Positions 21,088 through 33,519 are shown, counted from the stretch's first letter. The stretch is DNA of 64,000 nt from Ophioderma brevispina (GCA_023653785.1 JAMKCH010005400.1:1-64000), one strand, 5' to 3'. The notes: generated by a model from the sequence alone, not told the origin. Made by a program: numbers and translations.

Positions 21088-22266
21088 TGCAAGGTTTATA
21101 CAGGGTCAAATATGAAAAGGATCAAAATGCGGCAAAAAGTATGCCTTCGTGTTCGTCCTCTTTCGGGATTTAAAAAAAGGTATAGTTTGCCCAGTCTGCA
21201 TGTTGTAGGTTCAAGAGACATGAGTCAAAATAGGTTCAAGGTCACAATAATGAAGTAAATTTTAAGATAATCCGTTTGTTATAAAAACGGTGCCAAAATG
21301 TTCGTGGCTGCTGGTACAGGGGCCCAAAATATACTGGTTTGCACCATCTATGATATTTGTTGCATATAATACAAAATGTGACTGGGGGCTACATGTGTCT
21401 AAATGGGGTCACTAGTCTAGCTCTGTAATTTCTATATAGAAAACGTTCAAACAAAGATCTATTTACATTTACTATCTCAAGTGGGACAATTGCACATATT
21501 TACCCACCAGTCCGATCAAATCGGGACCATTCTATGATTTAACCCCAGGCTGACCTTGTGCCTATTGTACTGAACTATAACACATAGCATGGGCAAACTA
21601 TCCTTTTTTTAAACTTAGGAGTGTCCATGAAATTGGTACATATTTAATCAATTCGAACATTCCAATTTTTACCACACCCTGTTACAAATGTTGCCCCCCT
21701 TATTTCAGCATTTTTCCACTAGATTGGTTTTGGTAAACTTTTAATATTTTTATTTTTTGGACAATTTTCACATATATTAAACCCCCAAACGTGTTTCTTT
21801 TGCATTTGTTTGGGTTCAAATAATACAATTACTGCTTAATAGTGTTGTATTGCAGCTTGTGATCTTTACTGCAAAAAAAATTAGAGTTGTGTGGATTTCT
21901 GTCGGTAATCTGATTATACAAACTTCATCAAAATACTAGTGGAGCGTATATCGCTCATATCAGAACAATAAAACGTTCCGGAAACGAGTGGTCTTTTCCT
22001 ATAAATCAAAGTCAAATCAACGGTGCAAATGTCATAAATGACGTGTTACGAGTTCTTCATATAACTGTTACCTTAGTATTACAGGTCTACTTACATTTTG
22101 CAATTTTGGAGATATCGGATTGTAACGTTTCTCATATATTAATTATTAAGCTTTAAAATGACATATATATAATTTATGGTTTCTGTGTTTCTTGACAAAC
22201 CTTCGGTCGGCTGTTGGCTGTGGTAAGTGGTTGTTGGTTGGTTGGTTGTTTGTTTCTTGGCCAAAT
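21088..22266. other. Intergenic AT-rich DNA, no gene seen
   Basis: No coding region or defined repeat found. Confidence 0.4.
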
Positions 22267-22866
22267 ATCTTAAAATGACCAAAGTGTTAGTTCACACTTA
22301 AACTTGTAAGCTAAAACCGTTTTTTGAAAACCGTAATAATAATTATACGTCTTGCAGTTTTAGTCTATCGTAATTTATGTTTGTAGCTTGCCTCGCACAC
22401 CTTCTTGTACACACTTAAAAATAGGTAGTCAACTATACACCAACTACAGCTTAGTCAATTTTTTGACTACTTTGAAGTCATTGTGTACTAATTTTGTTGT
22501 CATATATAAACCTGTTACATTCATAAATCACTACAAATTAGTACAAAATGACTTCGTAGTAGTCAAAAATTGACTACAAAGTGGTTGGTGCATTGACCGT
22601 TATCAGGGGTCAAAATTTGACTACCTATTTTTAAGTGTGTAGGGTGGCCAAGGCCTCACGAGCTGTTCTCTTACTTGGTCAACCCACCATTTTCTTGTAT
22701 CACTTTGCTTGATTGGTGAATAAACTCTGAAACTCTTATACCTTAATTTAATCTTGTTATTTACTGGTAACTTCTACTGAAAATCTTAAAATGACCAAAA
22801 TGTTAGTTAAAGCCTTGAACTTGTAATACTAAAACCGTTTTTTGAAACCGTATAATAATTATACCT
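22267..22866 (+). repeat. Pair of direct repeats about 85 bp long flanking a MITE
   Basis: 22267-22350 and 22786-22866 share TCTTAAAATGACCAAA, TGTTAGTT, AACTTGTAA and CTAAAACCGTTTTTTGAAA. Another short repeat, TTTAATCTTGTTATTTACTGG, occurs at 22747 and 22866. This is an older local duplication interrupted by the TA-flanked element. Confidence 0.65.
22409..22640. mobile_element. Palindromic TA-flanked MITE (232 bp)
   Basis: ACACACTTAAAAATAGGTAG at the left is exactly inverted at the right (22621-22640), and pairing continues inward through GACTAC, GAAGTCATT and GTACTAATTT so that nearly the whole element folds back. A TA dinucleotide lies at each outer junction, fitting a Tc1/mariner-type target duplication. 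It is non-coding. Confidence 0.8.
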
Positions 22867-23814
22867 TTAATCTTGTTATTTACTGGAAACTTCTATTGCA
22901 AATTTCACATGACCAGATGAATGTTTTTTTAATTGTGATTACATTAATACTGGAAACACATCATAGCATTCACAGTCCATTAATCAAAAATACAGAACGT
23001 TGTGACACATACAATGACATGCACATTATTTTATATGTCTTAAAGCGATACAGGCACTTTTCATCAAATATTACTTTCTTCAATGTGCTTCCAAATATAG
23101 TCAAGACCTTGGAAAACAGATATATTACCATAAAAAAGGTAGGAGCTTATAAGCTAAAAACATCCAAGTGATTTCCCAGTGATTTTATACCCTAATCGTG
23201 GGACTTGCCGTAACTTAAACCAACAACTGTGTTTTATTCACATACTCATTTATATTAAACGTCTCGATCGACTGTCAAACAAAGTGGATGCCGAAGAAAT
23301 CGACTCACGATCCGTGGGGCCTACGACTAAAAACACTCCGGAGTGGTTTTATATAAAAATAATTCTCTGTTAACATGATGTCGCCTCATTGATTGTATAT
23401 ATATATATCGGTTCTTGGGTTCTGCATAGTATCGAATCACATAATGCTAGTTCTGGATAAAACGGCGTTGAAAAGTTTTAGTTCTTATAATGCGTGGTAA
23501 TTAATGAAATAAAGGAAATGGCTATTTTAAGTGGGGTATGTTAACGACATGATGGTTACTAACTGACGACAAGTATTAAAATACCAAGCAACAACTCTTT
23601 TCTTATTCCCATGTGCCACTGAATGTGGTTCGAATTGTTTGTCAAATCCCAATGTTTGATTCCGCGCTGTGCTCTAAGGATTCGAATACGTATTCGACTA
23701 CAATGAAACCCGTTATTTCTAATGTTGGTATGTGAGATCACTATAGCTATGGGGTTTTTATTACTATTTTAAAAAATGATGATCCGATTATGCCACGATG
23801 ATAAGAATATACGA
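22867..23814. other. Intergenic DNA, no gene recognised
   Basis: A 109-codon plus frame (22842-23171) and a 64-codon frame after it show no motif. 23335-23370 resembles the inner part of family A TTAA elements (GGAGTGGTTTTATA). AT dinucleotides run at 23396-23409. Confidence 0.35.
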
Positions 23815-24022
23815 TGGCGGTGATGATGGTGGCAATGACGATGAAATAAGAACATCGAGCTTAACGACGATAATGATGCTATGATCGATGACGTGATGAT
23901 GATGATTGAGGTGAATGGACGATGATGATATGACGATGATGATGACGATGTTGACGATGATGATGATGAATTATGATGGATGATGATGGATGATGATGAT
24001 GATGATGATGATGTGATGATGA
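23815..24022. repeat. GAT trinucleotide microsatellite
   Basis: Imperfect tandem GAT units with single-base slips over about 200 bases, densest after 23930. Confidence 0.9.
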
Positions 24023-24618
24023 TGAAAATTCAGAAAATTATTAACCTCTTACAAATTGACTCTTTCAAATGAAATCTTTAATTAGTCGCCAATATGTTTT
24101 AACTCATTTGCAAAAAAAAAAAAACCACAATAAATTTAGAGGTAATACGTTAGAAGGAACAAACATTGTAGTTGCATGTATATATAAAAAATGAATAAAT
24201 AGTATGCATGTGCAAACAACACATAACATTGGTTAGAACAGAAACTGTTACAAAAAAATTGAGTCAGAACAATATTTAAAATGTAACTGGAATGTTTAAT
24301 CAAAGGTTTTGGAGGATAAAAGGGGTCTATACAACTTTATATTAACCAATTACTTAATTGCAATAGTTTCCCATCTTTTAAAGTAAGTACACGCTTAAAG
24401 TATATACAAACTTAAACGAATTAACAGTTAAAAGGGTAATATACTCAATAGAAAAAATCTAAATTAAACAATTAGAGGCACAAACGCTTATTACAACAAC
24501 TTCCCAAAAGGAAAATATCAATTTTCATGAAAGGCGAGTTTTTTTAAATGAGGTATTCGAATTATTTCGTTTGCAGATATCCAAGCTAACATCAAAGAAA
24601 ATCAAACGTTCACAATAT
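24023..24618. other. Intergenic AT-rich DNA, no gene seen
   Basis: Very AT-rich with short A runs. No coding or mobile signals. Confidence 0.4.
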
Positions 24619-25508
24619 GTTACCCAGTCTTTTTTTTGGTAACCCGGGTTACTAGGGGTGGTGGTGGGTAAACACCCGAGAATTCATTATTATAAGCAAT
24701 AGAAAGTCACAAGTTTGGCAAGATGGGTCATTCACAGAACACAACCCACAAAAAAAAAAATCAGAGTATAAAATGAAAAAAAATTAAATTTTGCATCAAA
24801 AAAAAGGTAGGAATATGGATTTTCATGCAGTTTTGGCCCCCCCCAAATGATATGGAAAAGGACTAGTTTTTAAAGATAATTTTAGAGCATACAGTGCACA
24901 ATATTAAAACAAATGAACTAATAACTAAAGGGTACTGAGTATCATTTTATAAGCGAATAATGTCACCGAGGTCAGGAAAAACTAAATAATGGCGCCCATT
25001 TTTTTGTTTTTTTCCGGCTGAGGATACATTATGAGCCATAGATGATACGACAAAAACCTTGATTTCTATTTATAAACTAAACAACTTGATTTTATTTTGT
25101 TTGTTTTGTATTTGAGAGGTTTTCACTGGAAATGCCTAATTTATGTGTATTTTGTATGCGGATGAATGGAAAATAAATAGGAAATGATGCGGCTATTATT
25201 GAGAGAAAAATGGGCAGTAAACTGCCAATCAGAATGCTGCATCTCAATAATGGGTAGTAGATGTAATAGAACCACTCCCCACCATCGGACTTCGAAGCTA
25301 ACCCCCGGTGATCGGTGTGCTATACCTTCCCATTTGTTTCGCAAAAATGAGCACAAAGGGTGTTTGTTGGTGAAAGAATATATGGAAGTCTTAAAGAGTT
25401 TGTTTAAAGTTTGAAGACGTTACGAATTTTTTTAAACGTTGTTTGGGAACCGGAGGAAAGTTTACCTGGGTGGTAACAACTCCTCCCCTTTGGTACTACG
25501 CGGGTTAA
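24619..25508. mobile_element. piggyBac-like element, copy 2, diverged and carrying repeat E
   Basis: Left blocks TTACCCAGTC, GGTAACCCGGGTTACTAGGGG and TAAACACCCGAG, and right blocks CTAACCCCCGGTGATCGG, TTTCGCAAAAATGA and CCTTTGGTACTACGCGGG plus TTAA, run parallel to copy 1 at 9589-10192. Between them sits a reversed copy of repeat E (24945-25275), which accounts for most of the extra length. The left terminal TTAA is eroded. Confidence 0.7.
24945..25275 (-). repeat. Dispersed repeat E, copy 2 (nested)
   Basis: Reverse match to 12596-12890 in the blocks GGATACATTATGAGCC, GGGCAGTAAACTGCC and CAGAATGCTGC. It is inserted inside the piggyBac-like copy 2. Confidence 0.65.
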
Positions 25509-26867
25509 TGTCCTATGGTCCCCCTAAAAGTGATAACTTTTTGGTTTAATTTGGTACCAAATTTGTAAAACTACAAAACTTGGATAGTTTTTTTTTTCAC
25601 GACGCACAGACCGGAGGCGTAGGTTTCAATATTACAAGTAACCCAATGAAACACAAAAAATAAAATGTGAAATAACATGACCCATCCCTCCCTGAAGTAT
25701 AAGAAAGGTAAATTTCCCGATTGCCTTAAATCTTGACAGACCTATTATCGTTTTGATCACAGAAGCAATTTTTCTCCCAGCGAATACGTATTCGTTCGCA
25801 ATTTGTCTGTGTGCTTGTGAATATTTGGACACGCACAGCTATCGAATACGTATCGATTGTTAGTGTAGGCTGTTATGTCCACAAATACCGCCGTCGTGTT
25901 TTTTTTTTCCGTTAAAAGCAAAATTCCCACTTGATTTCTTGTCTTTTTGGGTGTACTTATTGGAAAAAATAATATCTTGGGAATTTTTTTGCAAACGTTT
26001 TAGGTGTTAAATCCACGATGGCCGCCAAAATCCAAAATTCCATTATAAATTGGTATATCTGGATGCAATATGAGGTCCAAATTGACGACAATACCCATAT
26101 TTTCAATACAAAGAGTTCAAAACTAAATAGCATTCATCACATTAAACAAATAAAAACTTACCGTGTACCTGGTATCAATATGCGTCCAAAGGCCGCCAAA
26201 AAGCTATGTTATGAATATATAACCGCTAGTATTCAGATTCATGGGTGTAATTTATGTAGATCTTGTGTATTAGGTTAACTAGGTAACCCACATCTGACAT
26301 TTTTTTTTGTTAACATCTTCAAATCCAAGTATGGGCGCCAATTATGGCCGCCGCTATACAGCTAAAACTGGTAATTTAAGAAAACTACCACTACCTAATG
26401 AATCAAAACTTAGGGGCAGTACATTGTTTTAATACTTGAAATAGAAGAAACAAAGTCCCAACTATTGTTTTGCTTTACAATGCTTTGAACCAAGATGGCG
26501 GGGCACCGTAAGTATTAAATAGTTAAATCTAAAATGATTTTCACATCGATCCAGTCAGCATCCTATTGTTTTTTAACAAAATAAACACTCTTCGATGCAT
26601 CCTTTGGGCCCAAAGGCAACTCATATTTACCATTTAATGTTTAAAAAACTACTTCAAATAAGATGGCTCGCTAATTTTGGCTACTACAGCCCTAGCAAAA
26701 AATCATTAGCCAAAAAATGGCGACTTTTCATACCTACATTAAGTTATACCATTCGGAATTTGAATATAAATACAAATGAAGCCAATATACACCGATACCC
26801 TCTTTGGACAACAAATTTTTTTACTAATATGATAAAATCAAGAATAGATGCATGTTCGGAACGATGA

Positions 26868-27060
26868 ATGAGTAAGAGAGGGAGGGAGGAGATGAAGGGG
26901 GGATACCATAAGTTAATGAGGAGCGCTAATGAGGAGAACGTATGTATTAGGAGGGGTAGCGATGGTGAGGGGGATTGTCGGTGGTGGGATGCGGGTGTGA
27001 GAGGGGGGAGGGGGAGAGAGGGAGAAAAAGTTGCACTGGGGGATGGCGGGACAGGCGTTA
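26868..27060. repeat. G/A-rich low-complexity tract
   Basis: Runs of GGGAGG, GGGGGAG and GAGAG dominate the plus strand. The 146-codon Pro/Ser-rich minus frame across it is a by-product of this composition. Confidence 0.75.
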
Positions 27061-27359
27061 TATATACCAACTTATTTTTATACGAACATTGAAAATTTGA
27101 TACAACGTGAATAAAACTCCAATATATTTGTATATACGCAAGATATATACTTTTAAAAACCAATTTTGAATGCAAAATGCTCATCTAATATGACAATACT
27201 AATCATTGTCGTTTTTTAATCATATTTACAAACCTAATGATAAATGATTTGTGCCAAAAGTGTTTATTTAGTTGCTTCAATTAATTTTTAATATAATTTA
27301 TTCAATTTTCCTAATGCAATATACATAAAATATGGAGATATATGTGTATATATATTGAA

Positions 27360-28850
27360 ATATCGTCAGTTTTTGGCTAGTGGTGTTCAAAACTTTAAAT
27401 GAAATAGTGGAGTTTTTGTGTTCCCAACGTGATTTTGCGTCATTTATATTATGTTAAGACATAATCCAGTGTTTGGCTATGCATAGTGACATGGCCATAT
27501 TAGTGACCATCATGGATTTTAGGCATGGTTAAATAAAACTCTTGAAATTTTGGGTTTCATGTGTCCAAAAGTGCGTCTATTTGCTTCTATACTAATGTGT
27601 ACACATAATATGAAAAATTTTCCACATTTGGGTTGATTAGATGTTAAAAATTTAAATGGTAATATGGTTTCTCATGTTAAAAGTATGTCTAGTTTCTTCA
27701 TTTAGATTTATTACAATTTCCTTATGCGTATTACACATTGTATTGGTATTTTGATTATGCTGTACGCAGTCATCATTTTGTCACCATTTGGATTTTAAGC
27801 ATGTTTAAACAATTTATATAATTAAAAAAATATTATACCCATTACGTCCCTAGAGGGGAATGACTACCAACCTGATAGCACTGCAAGAGAGGAGGTAGCG
27901 GCATTTGTATTGTTAGATCTAGGGACCATTTCACCTAAACACAAGGCATAGGTTCGCTCCGTGATTTTGGAAAAGTGGGAAAATGGGCATTTTGGGATTG
28001 AAGGGATATAGAGAGTTGCTTCATTTATAGGTTTATTAGAATTTCCTATCATGCATAACATATGATATGACAATCACCAGTTTAGGCTATTGATAGTGAT
28101 TACAATAACTACCCATATTAGCCGCCATCTTCAATTTGAATTAATGTTACCAAGCAAAAAATCATGAGTTCCTTTGTATTAAAAAAGTATACAGATGTGT
28201 TTATTTATGTTTGATTACAATATTATAACATTGTCACAATGGCTGTTATAAAAATCTCCACTATTTTAAGAGTCCATTTCTTATGGTTTCATTTGTATTT
28301 TCATTCAATTTCTCATGTGAAAACATATGTAGGTATATATTCAACAATATCAATTTTTGCTCTTTGATAGGACTTACAAGGGTTTATTATTAGCCGCCAT
28401 CTTTGGGTTGAATGAATGGTCCTAACACGAAGTAAATAGACAAGAGCTCATGTGTCGTTGCTTCATTTATATTTTCATTCAAAATTCCTGATGCATATAC
28501 AATAATTATACGTAGGTATAATGAAGAATCGCCAGTTTGGCTATTGATAAATTAAGAAAGTGTCTTAACGCAATTGCCATTTTTTGTCATTGTCATCGTG
28601 GATTTGAAACATTTAAACAAAGCAAAATGGTAGTTTTCAAAGTGTCCAAAATTATAATTTCTTTGTAATTTTTTTATAAAACTTTAAACTTTAATGATGT
28701 TTGTATTCAATTTCCCTAATGTGTATAACATAAGAAGTAATAGGTTGTATGGAAAATCAACCAATTAAGCAATTGGAAAGTGCTTACCAGGAGCTGAAGC
28801 TATTATATTAGCAACCTTTGTGATTTGAAGTATGTTTTCTAACTATAAAA
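27360..28850. repeat. Decayed internal tandem repeats of the long-TIR element
   Basis: A composite motif of CAGTTT(A)GGCTATTGATAG followed 40-60 bases on by CATATTAGCCGCCATCTTGGATTTGAA and then AAAC(T)CTTG recurs near 27453, 27755, 28076, 28350, 28527 and 28755 at irregular 180-330 base spacing. Each copy is strongly diverged from the others. Confidence 0.5.
27837..28020 (+). mobile_element. K-family repeat inside the long-TIR element
   Basis: CATTACGTCCCTAGAGG, GAGGAGGTAGCGGCATTT, AGATCTAGGGACCATTTC and TTCGCTCCGTGATTTT match K units at 47.5 kb in order. Confidence 0.65.
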
Positions 28851-29933
28851 GATAAATGAGTTCCTTTTGGGGGGTCCAATATACATCTTGGTGTTTTTTA
28901 ATTGTAACAAAATATTTTATTTTTCATTTTAACTTTATTTCACCATGGAGGGCCCAAATCAAAAATTGTTCTTCCTTGGGCCGTGGGTACATCATTAACA
29001 TATGGTACCAAATACAATTATCCTTAAGCTAAAAGTAAAGTAAAACATACAAAGCAAAGGCAATCTAATTGACCAACCATGAACAAAAACACCAAAACAA
29101 ATTCAAGACAGCAATTTAAACAAGAAAACTCTTGTGTTTTTCTTCTTGAATACATTCAAAGTAGATGAGAAGCAAAGCTGAGTGTTGCTGCCACATGTAA
29201 GAGAATGTACTGCTCAATAATCCATCGTGTACCAGTCGCTCGTATCATGACAGCACACTAAGGAAGAACGGGAAGGTTTCATTTCGGTAAGATCTGTGTG
29301 TGTAGGTAGGTGTGTTTCGACGACATGAGACAACGACTAGTAAAGGTATATTTAATGCACATGGACTATGTGAAAAACTACACAATTTTACTATTAACAG
29401 TGCTTACGATGGCTCCATCTTGGATTCCAAAGCGTGTTTAGCAACACAGAAATGTTTGGAATTTTATTTCTTCTGTCAGAGTATTAAATGTAATGTTCCT
29501 GCCCCAAATGTTGAATAACTTAGGTAGTTTGTCTTAAATTCCAGTTCCATTTAGGCCGCTTTTCGGCGGCCATATTGGCCGCCATCTATGGATTTAAGTA
29601 GTTAACAAAAAAAAATGTCAGATGTGGGTTCCTAGCCACAAGATCCATGAATTTGATCCTATCACTTGATTAGTGTTTAATGGCATCGGGGGTGGGCCAC
29701 CCCCCAGCGTTATGTTCATAACATAGCTTTTTGGCGGCCATTTTGGACGCCATCTTGGATTTGTTTAATGTGATTGCCATATTGATTGAATTTTATCTTT
29801 TTTGAACTCTTTGGTAATCCAAATATGGGTATTTTTGTCCATTTGGAACCTCAATACTGCGTTCAGAATACTATTAAATGGAATTTATGATTAACGAAAA
29901 CAAAACACCGAAATTACATTACAGCCTACACTA

Positions 29934-30849
29934 TGTGTGTGAAACCCGTTTTTTAAACGCGTGTTTTATTCGACTGCGCTATTTTGGTTAGGAATGAATT
30001 TCACTTTATTTTTGTTTACCATTAAAGAGTATATAAAAGGCAACCAGAATCAACTATTAACTCATTTGGACCAAAAAATCATTCGACACTATGTCGTGTC
30101 CACGACGAATATATAAAAGCTTTCAACCCTGCGAAATGTCATTTTGAAATATCTTGAGGCGCACTATTTTCCCATGTGTCAGTTAATGCAAATATAATTA
30201 TGTGCAACGTGTTTGTCTCGTGCTAGGTAGCGCAATGCAGTTTTTATAGTATTAACAGAAGTGTACTACAGCATAAATGTGGCTGTCAATTGTCCGTATG
30301 GTGACCACGTGGTGATTAATATAACAACATACGGGAGTTGGTTGTCTGTCTGCTGGCTGTCGTTTCGTTGTACTTTAACGTTGTGGCGCTGAGATTTGGC
30401 ACGATTAGAGGGTTGTCGGGCTTTCAAAGTGACACCACGGGTCAAAGGTCATCAGAGTTCAAGTTTGCTTTAAAATGCCGGGGGGGGGAAAAGACCAACC
30501 AAATTTGGCCAAATGACTTTTTGAACCTGAGCAGAGAACAATGCAAGGTCCCAAGGTCACACAAGGTGTTTAACTGCGCTAGTTTAGGCTACATATGTTT
30601 TTTGTAATTTACCATTGCAATAGCCACAAAACTTGCCAGCCACATACAGGTTTAGATCAAAAGAGAGCTTCCGCTCAACGTGATATTGGAAATGTCCACG
30701 TCAAATTGGACTGGATGATAGTCAATAAGAACAAGTCACGTGACCGTACCCCGTTTTGATTATGGGACACATTGTTTTTGCTGAAAATGCATAGATTAGG
30801 TGTGTAGAATAAGAATCTTCCGGGTGCCACTTGGGCATCCTTAAGTAAA
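29934..30849. other. Intergenic DNA, no gene recognised
   Basis: Short frames only (for example 30338-30607, plus), with no motif. A G run lies at 30480-30488. Confidence 0.4.
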
Positions 30850-31155
30850 TTAAGTAAATTGTCGTTCCGAGCAAGCTCGGGCGCGGAGTGCCCATCTCTC
30901 TTTCCTTGGCGTTTGGGCCAGACTCCTCCGTATTATTTTTGCTGTGGGGGGTTCGCCACTCCTCCCGCACAGCGAGTCTGTTACTTTCCCAGCATTGAAT
31001 AATGCTGGTACCCATTTATACACCTGGGTGGAGAGGAGTAATTGAGGTAAAGCGTCTTACTCAAGGGCGCAACACGTTGGCCGCAGTGTGACTCGAACCC
31101 ACGACCTTTGGAGTGCGGGACGAATCCTCAGTCCACTGGACGCACACGGGCATCC
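30850..31155 (-). repeat. tRNA-derived SINE with conserved core (minus)
   Basis: On the minus strand a tRNA-like head (GTCCAGTGGACTGAGG, then GTGGGTTCGAGTCAC as B box) is followed by TTGCGCCCTTGAGTAAG, ACGCTTTACCTCAATT and ATAAATGGGTACCAGCATT. This head-body order and the AAATGGGTACC core are typical of SINEs in marine invertebrates. It shares the body with the SINE at 1.4 kb. TTAC/TTAAG repeats at the far end (about 30838-30862) may be its tail. Confidence 0.7.
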
Positions 31156-31650
31156 TTGAGCATTTTGAGAAATCCAAGATGGCGTCGCCATAAATGATAA
31201 TTATCTATTCTACCCTATATTATCAAACTATGGAGTTACCAAATACACTATAGGATCCAATGAACAAGTGTATGGCACTTGTAACACTAAATCATACTTC
31301 AAATTCAAAATGGAAGCCAAATACAATAATTTTAAAATATGCCCTATAACAGCAAATACCTGCGATAAAAATAGACGTGAAGTACTTAGGTTATGTTGTT
31401 AGACACAATAAATGTATTCCTGATACTTTTAAAATTGTAACATGACGTCAATCAATATGGCAGCCAAAAACGTGAACATCTTCAAAAAATACTTGCCACA
31501 AATTTATAAGTATTACAGCCTTCAAATCGAAATCAAATGTACCTTTGATCCTAACCAATGTGCAACATACATTTCAATTTGTTTTAAATGCGCCAAAATC
31601 GAAATAAAACTAATATGGTGCAAAGTTGTCAAAATACCATAGGAATTACA
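31156..31650. repeat. Fragment related to the long-TIR family
   Basis: CCAAGATGGCGTCGCC (31172-31187) and ATATGGCAGCCAAAAACGTG (31456-31475), separated by AT-rich sequence, resemble arm motifs of the 25861-29933 element. No ends were found. Confidence 0.4.
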
Positions 31651-32250
31651 TTTTTTCACATATACGGTATTGCACTCAATTTATAATTTGACCCATTTTT
31701 ATTTATCGGGATTACCTGGTATTACTTGGTTATGATCATAGGTACATTTGTAATTGTTTCATTGACACAATAATTTATACATGAAGGTAATATATGTCGT
31801 TGGTGTGTCCTTCAAGAAGTCATATCGTGGTAGTGATGGGAGGTACTGTAAAAGTGTTAGAGATCGAGTTGAGTTGTTTCAAATTTCCATTAAGTCGGTA
31901 TTATTTTGTTTTTTTAAATAAGATATTTGCAACTTTTATTTGAAACCAATTACACGGTAACATGGTGAGCGGTTACTAGTTTGCCTCAACACAAATTTGC
32001 ATGTGAGTGATGTTTATAGCTCAATGCAATATCTTTTATTGGAAACAATGCGATCAAAATGATACATCATGTCATAAGTTTAATAGTGAGATACGAATCA
32101 TCAAGATATTTGCTACATGTCTGCAAGCGTTATGTTGGAAGCACACCATAATATGTCGCTTACATAATCGTGTATACCAAGCTGCATTCGATTAGAGTTG
32201 CATTCTTGGACTATACGTTCAATCACTATGAGTTACAATATGCTCATCCA
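31651..32250. other. Intergenic AT-rich DNA, no gene seen
   Basis: Nothing supported. Confidence 0.4.
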
Positions 32251-32399
32251 CCAAGGACACAGTTCAGTGGGTTGTACTTGTACATACATTGACATGAACT
32301 GACCTTAAGTGTTCTGCGTATCATATATCATACCAAAAAAACATGGGGGTGTATTTTCTAAATACACTGTTGAATGGAAGGTACTGAACTGTGCCAAGG
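32251..32399. mobile_element. Small MITE (149 bp) with CCAAGG ends
   Basis: CCAAGGACACAGTTCAGT on the left is inverted on the right as ACTGAACTGTGCCAAGG (32383-32399) with one mismatch. No clear target duplication and no coding capacity. Confidence 0.6.
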
Positions 32400-32535
32400 G
32401 AATTGAGATTTTACTAGCTCATAGTGAATCAGTCAATGAACTAGTCAATAAGAGTTAGGAATGTTGTCATTCATCAATTGCTTAGTTTTTAGGGAGGCAC
32501 CATAGACATGGGGGGTGGATGGGTGGGCATAGAAG
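32400..32535. other. Spacer between MITEs
   Basis: Nothing recognised. Confidence 0.4.
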
Positions 32536-32856
32536 TTAAAATGGATGGCCCTATTTAATTATATAAAGTTTTCATCTTTGATTGAATGACCTAGACCCCA
32601 ATACCCGATCTCTAAAGTGTTACGCTGATATTGCAATCCGTTTTGATATGGGAGCTAAAAACGTAATTTTGTAAGCCCCATTGAATATTGGTTGGCCAAA
32701 ATAGGGCACGTTTTCGCTCATCCTTTATCCATACAATTTGACAGGGTAAATGAGAAAAATAGTAGCTTTCTTCTGACACAAACATTCTGACCACTTCTGG
32801 CAAAATTTAGGTTCCCTGGGGAGGAGGCTATTAGCGATCGAACTATGGCCCTTTAA
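32536..32856 (+). mobile_element. TTAA-flanked MITE family C, copy 1 (321 bp)
   Basis: Begins TTAAAATGGATGGCCC and ends GGCCCTTTAA. The interior has AGTAGCTTTCTTCTGA, GGGTAAATGA and GCTATTAGCGATCG, in the same order as copy 2. TTAA marks both edges (32536-32539, 32853-32856). Confidence 0.8.
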
Positions 32857-33163
32857 AAGAAACAAAACTTAGCTCACTAGTGACAAGAAAAAATTGCCCC
32901 ACTGATGAGTGAACAAAGTCCCCACCCGCTCGAAAACATAAGTATACGAAAAGAGGAAATAATAAAACTATGCCGCTGAAGGCAAAGTAAACGAAAAAAA
33001 AGGTCGGTGGTGAAAAAAATGGATCAGGCACAAACCTCCATGCTCTTTTGAAATCTAATGATGCGTACCTTATATTGTCAGACAGACAGTCACTGTAGAT
33101 GGCCTACTTTTTCAAGATACGTATCACGCCATGCAACGTTGTAGTGAGCATAATCACGCCAAG

Positions 33164-33519
33164 TTAAAGGGGGATGACCCGATTCTTAAAAGTCTATAAA
33201 TGCATCATCTTGATAGAATTGCTTTCACCCAAAAACCACATCTGTACAGTTTTGCGCCGATGTTTCAAACCGTTTTGAAGTGAGAGATAAAAACGTGATT
33301 TTGTAATCTCCATAGAGTACGGTGTGAAATTAATATTGGTCGACCAAAATGGGGCATATGTTCGCTCATAACATCCAATTCAAACATCTTTTAGCCCTAA
33401 TATTTCACAGGGTAAATGAAAAAATAGTAGCTTTCTTCTGATACCAATATTGAACAATTCCGGTAAAATCTGGGGTCACTGGGGACGAGGCTATTAGCGA
33501 TCGGACCATGCACCTTTAA
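33164..33519 (+). mobile_element. TTAA-flanked MITE family C, copy 2 (356 bp)
   Basis: Begins TTAAAGGGGGATGACCCG and ends CGGACCATGCACCTTTAA, giving inverted ends of about 20 bases. The interior GACCAAAATGGGGCAT, TTTCACAGGGTAAATGA and GAGGCTATTAGCGATCGG matches copies 1 and 3. TTAA is present on both sides. Confidence 0.85.

Larger units (their letters stand above)
25861..29933. mobile_element. Large element with terminal inverted repeats of more than 500 bp (4.07 kb)
   Basis: TAGTGTAGGCTGTTATGT at 25861 is inverted at the right edge (ACATTACAGCCTACACTA, 29916-29933). The arms then stay alignable inward to about 26520 on the left and 29390 on the right, sharing ATGGCCGCCAAA, AAAAAGCTATGTTATGAA, CCCACATCTGACATTTTTTT and AATACT...AGAAGAAA blocks in opposite order. 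The interior holds a purine-rich tract, a K repeat and decayed repeats around GCCGCCATCTTGGATTT. No transposase, integrase or polymerase frame is visible, so it is non-autonomous. A 3-base TGT could be the target duplication, but this is weak. Confidence 0.75.

Noticed and set aside
23815..24022. Possible CRISPR-like array
   Set aside because: A plain GAT microsatellite without unique spacers; the genome is eukaryotic.
25271..25345. 5S rRNA-like look (CGGACTTCGAAGCTAA)
   Set aside because: The stretch aligns with the interior of the piggyBac-like copy at 9589-10192, and the rest of a 5S gene is missing.
26744..27184. 146-codon minus-strand Pro/Ser-rich frame
   Set aside because: It crosses a purine-rich low-complexity tract inside the long-TIR element, which explains both its length and its composition.
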